Shown here: piece by piece, positions 44,237 through 51,796 of the stretch
How the letters are laid out: every line of letters starts with the position of its first letter
Position numbering within the stretch: the first letter of the stretch is position 1
NCBI RefSeq assembly: GCF_030272895.1
Contig: NZ_JALRNF010000030.1
Span: 1 to 64,000 of the forward strand
Reading direction: 5' to 3'
Length of the DNA stretch: 64,000 nucleotides
From: Pseudomonas sp. BGr12
GTDB taxonomy: Bacteria; Pseudomonadota; Gammaproteobacteria; Pseudomonadales; Pseudomonadaceae
The notes under the pieces: model-generated
What the model saw: the letters and a program-made list of their open reading frames with translations, nothing else
What the model was told of the DNA's origin: nothing
Database searches by the model: none
Program-made: the position numbers and the translations under genes

Positions 44237-44323
44237 CTTGGATAATCCTTGAATCTCTCGCAAATCAGAAAGCTAGCGTCCAAACCGCTGCTAGACTCGA
44301 CATATTCTTGATGAGATTTACAT

Positions 44324-45028
44324 ATGGAGCTACATAGCTTTGGCTTTCCACTTACAGCGCTGCTGTTGACGTCGGCCTTCATACCCACAGCCTACGCCGA
44401 TTCGCTTGAAGTTGCGCTGGCCAAAGCCGCTCCAAATGCCAATGCCAAGGTCATCGCCCTAGCGGTTCGTGCCACCCAATGTATCCGCGCCCAAGGCGCT
44501 GCTCCGGCACAGAGACTTGCAGTGATCGATTATTCCCTGCCCTCAACCGAACAACGGTTATGGGTATTCGATCTGAAAAAGCGCAAATTGCTTTTCCACG
44601 AACTTGTCGCCCATGGCCGTAACAGCGGCGACAACATGGCCACCCAGTTCTCCAACCAGAACGAAAGCTTCGCCACCAGCCTCGGGCTTTTCCGTACCCA
44701 GGAAAGCTATCGTGGCCAGAACGGCTATTCCTTGCGCATGAAAGGCCTGGAACCGGGCTTCAACGATAACGCTTTTGATCGGGCAATCGTCATCCACGGC
44801 GCACCGTACGTCAGCCCGGTGCTGGCCCGCGCCAACGGTCGCATCGGCAGAAGCCTCGGCTGCCCGGCAGTGAGACCGGCGATTGCGCATCGGCTGATCG
44901 ACTCCATGAAAGATGGGCAGTTACTGTTTTCCTACTATCCCGATCAACGCTGGCTGAAGTCTTCTTCTTACATTAATTGTGGGAGCCGCACGGTAGCGTC
45001 TTCTGAGAAGGCTACGGAGCGCCAGTAA
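44324..45028 (+). CDS. Murein L,D-transpeptidase catalytic domain family protein
   Basis: A 234-residue exported protein (signal peptide PLTALLLTSAFIPTAYA, about residue 25). The catalytic segment is IVIHGAPYVSPV then RIGRSLGCPAVRPAIAHRLI, with His and Cys spaced as in the YkuD_2 family (short, stand-alone L,D-transpeptidase-like enzymes). It lacks a peptidoglycan-binding module. Divergent from the YcbB-like gene, sharing a short promoter region, so the two probably act together on the wall. Confidence 0.88.
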   Translation: MELHSFGFPLTALLLTSAFIPTAYADSLEVALAKAAPNANAKVIALAVRATQCIRAQGAAPAQRLAVIDYSLPSTEQRLWVFDLKKRKLLFHELVAHGRNSGDNMATQFSNQNESFATSLGLFRTQESYRGQNGYSLRMKGLEPGFNDNAFDRAIVIHGAPYVSPVLARANGRIGRSLGCPAVRPAIAHRLIDSMKDGQLLFSYYPDQRWLKSSSYINCGSRTVASSEKATERQ

Positions 45029-45383
45029 CCCAAGCCCCCGCCTGTCAAAAATGCTTCGCGTCCCCCTATTTAGATTGACAGTAACGTTATACGCCCCATC
45101 CCCCGTTGACTGCTTAAACGCACCACCATGGGTGACTTATTCTAAGTGCAATTGTGGGAGCAGAACCCTTCCGCATGTCATAGCGACCCCTGAATTTTCC
45201 CAGTTCTATCCCTTCTGCACAGAATGATCTGGATAGGCGTTCTCCGACCAATTGTAAACGTTAGCGAACGGCTGCAATGGGTCGTTAGCAGCCATTCGCG
45301 ACTGACCATTAACGACCCATAGCTGCCCTTCATGAGGGCAGCCGTTCCGGTGGAGCCGATTTTGAAGGTCTGAACTCAGTGAG
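45029..45383. repeat. Intergenic region with an inverted-repeat element
   Basis: No gene seen. GCTGCAATGGGTCGTTA (45271-45287) and TAACGACCCATAGCTGC (45310-45326) form a long stem with a loop of about 22 bases; a second stem GCTGCCCT/AGGGCAGC follows (45322-45342). From memory, similar ATGGGTCGTTA dyads recur between Pseudomonas genes, so this is probably a dispersed palindromic element and not a regulator site. Confidence 0.5.
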
Positions 45384-46310
45384 TTACAGGTGTGTCTTGA
45401 AGAATGGAACGACCTGCGCCATGGTCAGGGCCACTGGCTCCGGGCGGTCATACAGGTCGTAGTGCGACCAGCCTTCGGCAACGAACATCTGCTTGGCTTT
45501 TGACGCCGCGCGACCATAGATCTCCCAGCCATCGCGATAAGCACCAAAGGCGCCCGGCTTGTCACCCACCACCAGCAGCGGTTGGGTCAACAGGGTTTCG
45601 GCGTGAGCAAAGGCATCCCAGGCCATGGCTGCACTGTTGAAGGAAAACAGACCGCTGGTGGCCCCGTTGGGCTGCTGCCCACGCGATGACTTGTAATAGT
45701 CGGTGGCTTCCAGCACATCGATATCGGTCAGGCCTGCCTGTTTACCCGCTTCGACCGACTCCGGCAGGTAGTTGATGACATGACGCGGTGCCCCCTTGGC
45801 TTCGGTGGTGCGCTGCTGGGCCATGGCGTTCAATGCCCCCACCGGGTCAAACTGGCTGAATCCCTCACGCATCAAGCGCCCGAAATTCACACCCGTGATC
45901 GACGTGAGCGCCTTGATCCGGTAGTCAGTGATGGCGGCGCTGACGGTATACGCACCGCCCCCACACACACCGATGGCGCCGATCCGGTTCGCGTCTACAT
46001 AAGGCAGCGTCACCAGGTAGTCGATGGCGAAGCGAATGTCGGAGACGCGAATGGCCGGGTCTTCCACAAAGCGTGGCTCACCGCCACTTGCACCTTGGAA
46101 ACTGGCGTCGAAGGCCAGTACCACGAAGCCTGCCTCTGCAAGCTGACGACCATAGACACTCCCCGAAGTCTGCTCCTTGCAACTGCCAATGGGGTGGGTG
46201 CTGACGATGGCCGGGTAGGTTTTGCCCTGGTCAAAATCCGGTGGCAGGTACAGGTCGGCTGCGCTGTCCCAGCCCAGGTTGCGGTAGGTGACGTGCTGGA
46301 GGGTGCTCAT
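45384..46310 (-). CDS. Dienelactone-hydrolase-like alpha/beta hydrolase, copy A
   Basis: A 308-residue hydrolase whose nucleophile elbow has cysteine instead of serine: RIGAIGVCGGGAYTVSAA (Cys near 119), like dienelactone hydrolases (GxCxGG). The catalytic His lies in GWSHYDLYDRPE near the C-terminus. CAGGAG precedes ATG 46310. It is paralogous to the next gene on the same strand (46366), with about the same length and order of motifs, and both diverge from a LysR regulator. Confidence 0.88.
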   Translation of the reverse strand: MSTLQHVTYRNLGWDSAADLYLPPDFDQGKTYPAIVSTHPIGSCKEQTSGSVYGRQLAEAGFVVLAFDASFQGASGGEPRFVEDPAIRVSDIRFAIDYLVTLPYVDANRIGAIGVCGGGAYTVSAAITDYRIKALTSITGVNFGRLMREGFSQFDPVGALNAMAQQRTTEAKGAPRHVINYLPESVEAGKQAGLTDIDVLEATDYYKSSRGQQPNGATSGLFSFNSAAMAWDAFAHAETLLTQPLLVVGDKPGAFGAYRDGWEIYGRAASKAKQMFVAEGWSHYDLYDRPEPVALTMAQVVPFFKTHL

Positions 46311-46365
46311 CGTGTCGTACTCCTGAACCCGGCTCCGGGGCGCCGGGTGTTTGGCAAAGGAAGGG

Positions 46366-47280
46366 TTACAGGCGGCTCTGAAAGAAATCAGCCAGCACAG
46401 AGGCGGCTTCATTTACGTAGGGCTGCTTGTCGTACAGCGACATGTGGTTCGCCCCCTCGATGAGGTGCATGTGCTTGTCGCTGCTGGCAGCTCGGGCCAA
46501 GAGATCATCACTCATCCATTTACTACCCGCCTGGGTGCCCGCCACGATCTGCAAGGGCTGAGTCAGGAAGGCCTCGGCTTTGTGGTAGGCATCGTAGGTG
46601 ATGATCTGCGACAGGCTGCGCGCGGTCATGAAGCCTGGTGCATTGGGGTGTTGGGCGCGAGGGGTGTGGTAATACTCCCAAGCCTCGCGCAGTTCTTCGT
46701 TCGGTGCATCTTCTTCGCGCATCGGCGCCAGAGGCAGGGTTGCCAGTCCAGCGCCCTTGGCGTCGCTGCTACGCGCCTGTGAGCCATGCTCGATGTACGG
46801 CAGGGCATCAGCATCCTTGACGGTGTTCTCCCAGCCATTGCGGAACATTTGGCCGATGTTGACGGCGCTCACCGTGCCAACGGCCTTGATGCGCCGGTCG
46901 TTGATTGCGGCATTGGCGGTGTAGCCAGCGCCGGCGCAGATGCCCATCGCACCGATACGGGCCGGGTTAACGTAGGGAAGCGTGGTCAGGTAGTCGACCA
47001 CTGCGCTGATGTCTTCGGTGCGCACATGGGGGTTTTCAAGCTGGCGCGGCAGGCCGGTACTCTCGCCTTGGTAGGAGGCATCGAAGGCGATGGCCAGCAG
47101 CCCCTGTTCAGCCAGCTTCTGCGCATAGAGGCCAGCAGCCTGCTCCTTCACACCACCGCCCGGATGGGCGACGACGATGGCCGGGTACTGTTTGCCGGTA
47201 TCAAAGCCAGCCGGTTGATGAATGACGGCGGCGAGCGTGATGCCGTGGCCGTTGAGGGTGGGGATGGTGACGTTATGCAT
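46366..47280 (-). CDS. Dienelactone-hydrolase-like alpha/beta hydrolase, copy B
   Basis: A 304-residue paralogue of the downstream gene: RIGAMGICAGAGYTANAAIN carries the cysteine nucleophile, FDASYQGESTG matches FDASFQGASGG of copy A, and GANHMSLYDKQPYV holds the catalytic His. ATG 47280 is used; an upstream extension lacks homology. The pair is 55 bases apart and probably one operon under the divergent LysR gene at 47397. Substrates unknown; esters, lactones or halogenated acids are possible. Confidence 0.88.
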   Translation of the reverse strand: MHNVTIPTLNGHGITLAAVIHQPAGFDTGKQYPAIVVAHPGGGVKEQAAGLYAQKLAEQGLLAIAFDASYQGESTGLPRQLENPHVRTEDISAVVDYLTTLPYVNPARIGAMGICAGAGYTANAAINDRRIKAVGTVSAVNIGQMFRNGWENTVKDADALPYIEHGSQARSSDAKGAGLATLPLAPMREEDAPNEELREAWEYYHTPRAQHPNAPGFMTARSLSQIITYDAYHKAEAFLTQPLQIVAGTQAGSKWMSDDLLARAASSDKHMHLIEGANHMSLYDKQPYVNEAASVLADFFQSRL

Positions 47281-47396
47281 GGTCCTGGCTCCGGTGTTGA
47301 GCGTCTGTTTGTTGCTCGATGGATTCATGGTAGGTCAAGGGTTGTCATAGAAAAATATGCAATACTCGACATCAGTCGTCAGGGAAACTGAACAAT

Positions 47397-48317
47397 ATGT
47401 CGATCAATCCATCACTGCTTCCGGCCCTGGCCTGGTTCGTCCACATCGCTCGCCACCGCAGCTTCACCAAGGCTGCGACCGAGATGGAGATGTCCCGGGC
47501 AGCGCTGTCGCAACACCTCAAGGGCTTGGAGCAACAGCTCAACGTGCGCCTGCTGCATCGCACCACCCGCGACATGTCGCTGACCGAGGAAGGCCAGCGC
47601 CTGTATGACGCCCTGGCCCCGGCGCTGAAGATGATCGACCTGGCGGTCACTGAACTGGGTGAGGCGCAGTCCTCGCCGACCGGGCTGATCCGGGTGAATG
47701 CCTCGCGCATTGCTGCGCGAACCTTGCTGGAACCGCACCTGGGCGAGTTTCTCGCCCGCTTTCCGGGGCTGCGCCTGGAGATGGTGCTCAACGACGGCTT
47801 CGCCAACATCATCGCCGACGGTGCCGATGTGGGGATTCGCCTGGGCGATAGTCTGGACGAGCATGTGGTGGCGGTGCCGATTACCCCGCGCATCGAGATG
47901 GCGGTAGTCGGTTCACCAGCCTATTTCAAGCGCCATGGCATTCCGCAGAGCCCGGCTGAGCTGAACCAGCACAACTGCCTGGCGTATCGTTTCACCAGCA
48001 GCGGCACACTGGACCGCTGGTCGTTCACGGCACCGGACGGGGATGGCCATACCCAGGTGTTCGAGCCTCGGGGCAGCGTGGTGTTCAACGATGACGAGAG
48101 CATGCTCAAGGCGGCCATCCAGGGCGTTGGCCTGGTCAAGTACCTGGATATCTGTGTGCGCGAGCAACTGGCGTCGGGTGAACTGGTGAGGGTGCTACAG
48201 CCTTGGTGCCCGTCTTTCCCCGGCTTCTATCTCTACGCCCCTACACGTGCGCAAATGCCGGCCAAGGTGCGGGCGCTGATCGACTTTCTGTTAGAGAAGC
48301 GATCCCTGCTGGGCTGA
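47397..48317 (+). CDS. LysR-family regulator of the hydrolase pair
   Basis: A 306-residue LysR protein: helix-turn-helix RSFTKAATEMEMSRAALSQHLKGL split over residues 21-44, then LHRTTRDMSLTEEGQRLYD, and an effector domain with RIAARTLLEPHLGEF and LKAAIQGVGLVKYL, the layout of the CrgA/AaeR-like subgroup. It diverges from the two hydrolase genes over a 116-base AT-rich gap and most likely controls them. A hairpin (GACTGCTTC/GAAGCAGTC, 48348-48371) follows the stop and could aid termination. Confidence 0.92.
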   Translation: MSINPSLLPALAWFVHIARHRSFTKAATEMEMSRAALSQHLKGLEQQLNVRLLHRTTRDMSLTEEGQRLYDALAPALKMIDLAVTELGEAQSSPTGLIRVNASRIAARTLLEPHLGEFLARFPGLRLEMVLNDGFANIIADGADVGIRLGDSLDEHVVAVPITPRIEMAVVGSPAYFKRHGIPQSPAELNQHNCLAYRFTSSGTLDRWSFTAPDGDGHTQVFEPRGSVVFNDDESMLKAAIQGVGLVKYLDICVREQLASGELVRVLQPWCPSFPGFYLYAPTRAQMPAKVRALIDFLLEKRSLLG

Positions 48318-48579
48318 AATTGTGGCCGCAGAAACGAAGGAGCGAGTGACTGCTTCTGGCCGGAAGCAGTCATTCGAGGTCGTCGTTGAGTTGGCCCGCC
48401 CAAGGAGTCGAACTGCAGGAGGGAATTGTGTGCGGTCGGCAGGACGCCAGAGGAGGGGGCGAAATCAGTTCCGCAACTGAATTATTGCCCCGCGTATTTC
48501 GCGGGTTTCAGCGAGGTATTGACGGCGAACTTGCGGAATCAATTTCGCTATAACTTATTGAAATGCAATAGAAAAATAT

Positions 48580-48676
48580 CGGATTGCAAATCCGTCTACG
48601 CCGGTTCGATTCCGACCTCGGCCTCCATTATTGAAAGCCCCGCAGATCAAGGTCTGCGGGGTTTTTCGTTTGGGCT
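48580..48676 (+). repeat. 97-bp direct repeat, right copy with truncated tRNA-Cys
   Basis: Identical to 37358-37454. It holds only the 3' 48 bases of tRNA-Cys (from the anticodon stem onward, including GCA and CCA) plus the terminator, so it is not a working tRNA gene. The sequence just before it (AATAGAAAAATAT) shows no D-arm. Confidence 0.9.
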
Positions 48677-48705
48677 GAAAAAAGCCGAGTGTTCCGCAAC
48701 TCGAT

Positions 48706-48788
48706 CTATCGTGTGAGGCTTACGATCTCGCCGACGCGACGATACACGTCCTGCGTGATCTTCTCTTTCGAGTGCCCCGGCAGCCGGA
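48706..48788 (-). pseudogene. Tyrosine integrase 3' stub, second copy
   Basis: The minus strand reads RLPGHSKEKITQDVYRRVGE then IVSLTR and stop, the same C-terminal end (with the catalytic Tyr) as the truncated integrase at 37507 but with several substitutions. Homology is lost upstream. So a second, related element once sat at this attachment-site copy. Confidence 0.8.
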
Positions 48789-48911
48789 CACGGTCGACCG
48801 CGCCCGCATTCGCGCTTCAATTGCATCAGCTCCTCCCAGGTCACTTGGTCTACCTATCTGCGCTTGAGAACGATGCGGCTACAGTTAAGGGATTGGGGTT
48901 GGAGCGATGCT

Positions 48912-49097
48912 ATGAATCAAAAGGTCACTTGCAAAAAGTGCGGCAAGGAAACCGAAATTCAATTTCGCCATGACAGTGAATCCGGTGGGCAGGTTTTCAA
49001 TTGCCAGCATTGTGGCGCCTTGCATATTGAGGAATCGTATTTCAAGGCCCCAGGAGCTCCCGCGCAGTTCCGCTTTCGACTCGCGGATGAGTCTTGA
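48912..49097 (+). CDS. Small zinc-ribbon protein
   Basis: A 61-residue protein with two Cys pairs, VTCKKCGKETEIQF (residues 6-9) and VFNCQHCGALHIE (about 30-33), spaced as in zinc ribbons. GGAG lies six bases before ATG 48912. It is similar in design to the protein at 38536 (second pair CEHC), and like it lies just beside a methyltransferase remnant, so both are probably the same phage module. Function unknown. Confidence 0.65.
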   Translation: MNQKVTCKKCGKETEIQFRHDSESGGQVFNCQHCGALHIEESYFKAPGAPAQFRFRLADES

Positions 49098-49111
49098 GCC
49101 GCTATCGTCTG

Positions 49112-49201
49112 GTGACTAGCCGCCCAGAGAACCTGAACGCCTGCGGCGCGCGCCGTGCGCCATCCGTCGAGGCCGGCGAACAGGTCGATTGCGGTGGTCA
49201 T
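49112..49201 (-). pseudogene. C5-cytosine methyltransferase, N-terminal stub
   Basis: About 30 residues beginning MTTAIDLFAGLDGWRTARAA contain motif I (DLFAGLDGW) of cytosine-5 methyltransferases and end in VQVLWAASH, after which the frame reads unrelated sequence antisense to the zinc-ribbon gene. This is the part missing from the copy at 38771, 10 kb away. Confidence 0.72.
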
Positions 49202-49256
49202 AGCGGTATCTCGTGTTGGTTAGGCTAAAGTCATTTGACTAATAAAAGGAGGGCTG

Positions 49257-49493
49257 ATGATGGAATGCTTCGTATGCAGTGCTGAATCAGAAAAACTTCC
49301 AATTCTGGGGGACTGGACTGAGCTGAGGTGTAGCGACGGTTGCGGCCACTATCGACTTTCTGGAACGCTGGAGCGCCTGCTCTCTGTCAACCAGCAGAAG
49401 CTTGATGTGGCTCGAACCAGGGGTTGGCTTGAGGCCAGCAGGATTACGCGCCCGATTCCCATGATCACCGACTTAACGGCAATCTACGTTTAA
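49257..49493 (+). CDS. Small Cys-rich protein, phage region
   Basis: A 78-residue protein starting MMECFVCSAESEKLPILGDW with CFVC and CSDGCGHY pairs, a likely zinc-binding knuckle. AAAAGGAGGGCTG is a strong ribosome-binding site for ATG 49257 or the adjacent ATG. The stop overlaps the convergent gene at 49490 by four bases. Function unknown. Confidence 0.65.
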   Translation: MMECFVCSAESEKLPILGDWTELRCSDGCGHYRLSGTLERLLSVNQQKLDVARTRGWLEASRITRPIPMITDLTAIYV

Positions 49494-49801
49494 GCAGCTC
49501 GCGACAAGTCGGGTGAGTAATCCGTCCACCCGACCATCGGCGCCTTGGTCTTCTTGTTTATCACCGACCTGTCATCGGAATCAGTGATCACACACTTCGC
49601 CCTGATGCGCAGGTCTCGGCGCTCACCTGTCTTCCGGGCAAGCGCTATGAACGGAAGGGCATACTGGGGCGCATCAAACAGCTGGCTAAGCTGCTTGACC
49701 CTCTCGCCTGCCATGATCGCTGCCGTGCACTCGGCCATGGCCTCATCCCATTCAACCAGCGTTACATCGGCGGTCATGCCGAACACGGCGAATGTGCTCA
49801 T
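49490..49801 (-). CDS. Prophage-type hypothetical protein
   Basis: A 103-residue soluble protein starting MSTFAVFGMTADVTLVEWDE, with a basic C-terminal half (LARKTGERRDLRIRAKCVIT). GGAG precedes the ATG at 49801; longer frames upstream lack phage-like sequence. The style and divergent promoter arrangement match the 38028/38536 pair. I do not recognise its function. Confidence 0.55.
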   Translation of the reverse strand: MSTFAVFGMTADVTLVEWDEAMAECTAAIMAGERVKQLSQLFDAPQYALPFIALARKTGERRDLRIRAKCVITDSDDRSVINKKTKAPMVGWTDYSPDLSRAA

Positions 49802-49894
49802 GGTGATCTCCAGGCAGGCGCCGCCCTCGCCGGGGGGCGTGATTCGTTGAAGTGGGTGATATGCTGCGCCGCTTACCAAACAGGGAGAGTGGTA

Positions 49895-50086
49895 ATGGGC
49901 AAAAGGCTGGAGGTCGTGAGGGAATGGTTCACGCCACGCAGGCGCCTCTGGGCAGGCATAGGCCTGTTCGCAGTAACCATTGTTGTTCCGGCTGTCAGTC
50001 CAGGAACGAGCGTCAGTTGGCTTGTGGGACCCGCGAGTGTTTTCTTCGTGGGTGGCTTTATGCCTGCCCATAAAGGAAAGCGCTAA
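49895..50086 (+). CDS. Small two-helix membrane protein
   Basis: A 63-residue protein: basic N-terminus (MGKRLEVVREWFTPRRRLW), two hydrophobic segments (AGIGLFAVTIVVPAV; WLVGPASVFFVGGF) and a basic tail. GGGAGAG precedes ATG 49895. It could be a holin-like or other phage membrane peptide, but no feature decides this. Confidence 0.5.
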   Translation: MGKRLEVVREWFTPRRRLWAGIGLFAVTIVVPAVSPGTSVSWLVGPASVFFVGGFMPAHKGKR

Positions 50087-50154
50087 GGCGCTGGCGGGCA
50101 GCGCCGATCTGGGCTATCGCTTCCATCTCTTTCAATCCACTTGAGGCGCGTGAG

Positions 50155-50449
50155 ATGAAGCAATTACTGCTGGGGGGGGCTGGTGGCGTCGGGCGCGGCT
50201 CAGGCTGGGATTCCGCTGCTGAACGCAACATGCCCTGGAAACATTGAGGTCCACGCAGACAAGGGCGGCCCGATCTACATCAATGGCAAGAAAGGCAAGC
50301 TGAAGAAGTTCAACGATAACTATTTCGAAGCCAAAGGCAGCGAGGTGACTATCTCGTTGTCGATCAACCCGGATGGCTCGCCTGATGTTTCGTATACGGG
50401 CAAGAACAAAGCCAATGGGGTATGCCAGGTTCAGGCGTCTGGATCCTGA
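50155..50449 (+). pseudogene. Small exported protein with a frameshift in a G8 tract
   Basis: From ATG 50155 the frame reads MKQLLLGG and then goes out of frame at eight consecutive G (50172-50179). With seven G it would continue LVASGAAQAGIPLLNATCPG to the stop at 50449, giving a signal peptide and a mature protein of about 80 residues with two cysteines (ATCPGN, GVCQVQ). So the gene is one base away from intact. The change may be a mutation, a sequencing error, or reversible slippage. Function unknown. Confidence 0.6.
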
Positions 50450-50796
50450 GGTGGGGGGCTGCGCCGGAGGATCAGGTCCGGCGGACCTTTAAACCGAACA
50501 TGCATTCGCTGTCGTGGTACTCGCACCGCTCGTAGGCCATGGGTTTGACGGTGTAGAGCCCCCTTCCTGTAGTCTTTCCAAGCGCTGAGTAGCCCGTGTA
50601 CGGTGTCTTTTCTTCAATTTACAGGAGTAGATGAATTGCGGGTACAACAACGATGACACAGCCCACTGGGGGTTAGGCAAGCACCCTGGGAGTGCCTGCC
50701 TTCCTTGATCCAGCGCCAGGCCCCTGACCAGATGCGGCATGGTTGGAATGGGAGTTGCTTCGCTCCTGAAACACTGATCATGCGGGGTACGCAGAC
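50450..50796. other. Remnant-rich gap
   Basis: No intact gene. On the minus strand 50472-50559 encodes YTVKPMAYERCEYHDSECMF and a short tail to a stop, which looks like the C-terminal end of a phage protein lacking its start. A plus-strand frame of 25 codons at about 50633 follows AGGAG but is too short to judge. Confidence 0.4.
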
Positions 50797-50895
50797 ATGT
50801 TCCAGGATGACTTCTATTTCTTGAGCTTCGTCTTGACGGCCGTGCTGGCTGTGGATGCAGTGGCCATTTTCGTGTTCCTTCAAGCCAGCGTCTGA
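50797..50895 (+). CDS. 32-residue membrane micropeptide A
   Basis: Thirty-three codons encode MFQDDFYFLSFVLTAVLAVD plus AVAIFVFLQASV: a single hydrophobic helix with one aspartate (Asp20) in it. A second peptide of exactly the same length at 53834 shares, without gaps, Tyr7, Phe8, Leu17, Val19, Asp20, Val22, Ala23 and Ile24. That shared pattern is the main evidence it is a gene. The ribosome-binding site is weak (CGGGGT). Function unknown. Confidence 0.55.
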   Translation: MFQDDFYFLSFVLTAVLAVDAVAIFVFLQASV

Positions 50896-50984
50896 TCCCC
50901 TGACCTGGGTGCAACTGCACCCTCAGTTGGGGCCATCGGTATGGTGGCAATCTGGTTTGAGGCAAGGCATTACGAGGGTGACCC

Positions 50985-51114
50985 GCTCAAGCGTGGTTTT
51001 ATCCATTGTGCGCTCTGTAAACCAGGTTGCTGTCGGCATTCGATGGCGTTGTCCTGAGCTTCGCTCCAGCACACCATCCTCTGAGGCCGGCAACAGGTCG
51101 ATTGCTGTGGGCAC
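50985..51114 (-). pseudogene. C5-cytosine methyltransferase, second N-terminal stub, frameshifted
   Basis: From GTG 51114 the minus strand reads VPTAIDL, then one missing base near 51091 shifts the frame, after which AGLRGWCAGAKL follows. Restored, this is IDLFAGLRGW, motif I of cytosine-5 methyltransferases. It is the third piece of this gene type in the region and ends without the rest of the enzyme. Confidence 0.6.
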
Positions 51115-51207
51115 AGGGCGCTCCAGGCGCCATCCGTCTATTGGGGTGGCGCACAGAGGCGTGGTTAGGTAAGGTCCGCACTTTTTTTCGATTGGCAGGA
51201 GCGCCAG

Positions 51208-51396
51208 ATGAGCAACAGAACACTAATGGTGGCTTTCGGGCTGGCTATCTCAGTGGCATCCACTACCAGCGCATACTGCGCATACGAAACCAGCCAGTTG
51301 GTGCTGAAGTCGTATTACATGGGATCGGAAGCTGCCGGGCCGACTCGGATAACCGATCATGCAGCGGATGCTGCCGAAGACAGCGCTAAGGGCTGA
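51208..51396 (+). CDS. Small exported or membrane-anchored protein
   Basis: A 62-residue protein with an N-terminal hydrophobic segment (LMVAFGLAISVASTTSAYCA) that may be a signal peptide or anchor and a polar, acidic tail. GGCAGGAG precedes the ATG. It diverges from the methyltransferase stub, as the Cys-rich gene at 49257 does from its stub. Function unknown. Confidence 0.5.
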   Translation: MSNRTLMVAFGLAISVASTTSAYCAYETSQLVLKSYYMGSEAAGPTRITDHAADAAEDSAKG

Positions 51397-51455
51397 TCAC
51401 TGTTCATAGCCAGCTCTTAGAGCTTCGCGCCGATACCCTGAATCCAGCTTTCGCG

Positions 51456-51606
51456 CTACAGCCGGCGATACAGTGATTTCTTGCGCTGGCGTCGATCGCG
51501 CTCTACCTGGTCCATTGCCATAAGCCGCCTCCTTCAATCCGCTGGGCGGCATATGAACATGCAACTGCCGGCGGCGCTGCTGGGTGATCTTCTGGAGGCT
51601 TCTCAT
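51456..51606 (-). pseudogene. Frameshifted small phage protein
   Basis: ATG 51606 opens MRSLQKITQQRRRQLHVHMP and continues PSGLKEAAY; one extra G near 51518 shifts the frame. Removing it gives AMDQVERDRRQRKKSLYRRL and a stop at 51456, a basic peptide of about 49 residues in phage style. Its start overlaps, as ATGA, the stop of a fragment on the same strand (51603 to about 51713; QPRDVYRENKRLLVVMPSGA). Both belong to the remnant zone; AAGGAGGC inside it could also drive the short 21-codon frame. Confidence 0.45.
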
Positions 51607-51796
51607 GGGCGGCACACCTCGTTTGGCGTCTTGTTCGTAGCGCCAGAGGGCATGACCACCAGTAGACGCTTGTTTTCGCGATACACGTCCCTTGGCTGAC
51701 CAGTGGACGTGGCCGTGGTCGCCGCAGGATGCTTTTGCTCATTTTCACAATCTCTTCTACAGTCGCGTCTCTTCCTCACTGCTAAGGAATGGTGTG

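Noticed and set aside
48580..48627. Second tRNA-Cys gene
   Set aside because: Only the 3' 48 bases are present; no acceptor 5' strand or D-arm can be formed from the preceding AT-rich sequence.
37406..51720. Intact prophage
   Set aside because: No capsid, portal, terminase or repressor genes are seen, the integrases are stubs, and the endolysin and methyltransferase are broken.
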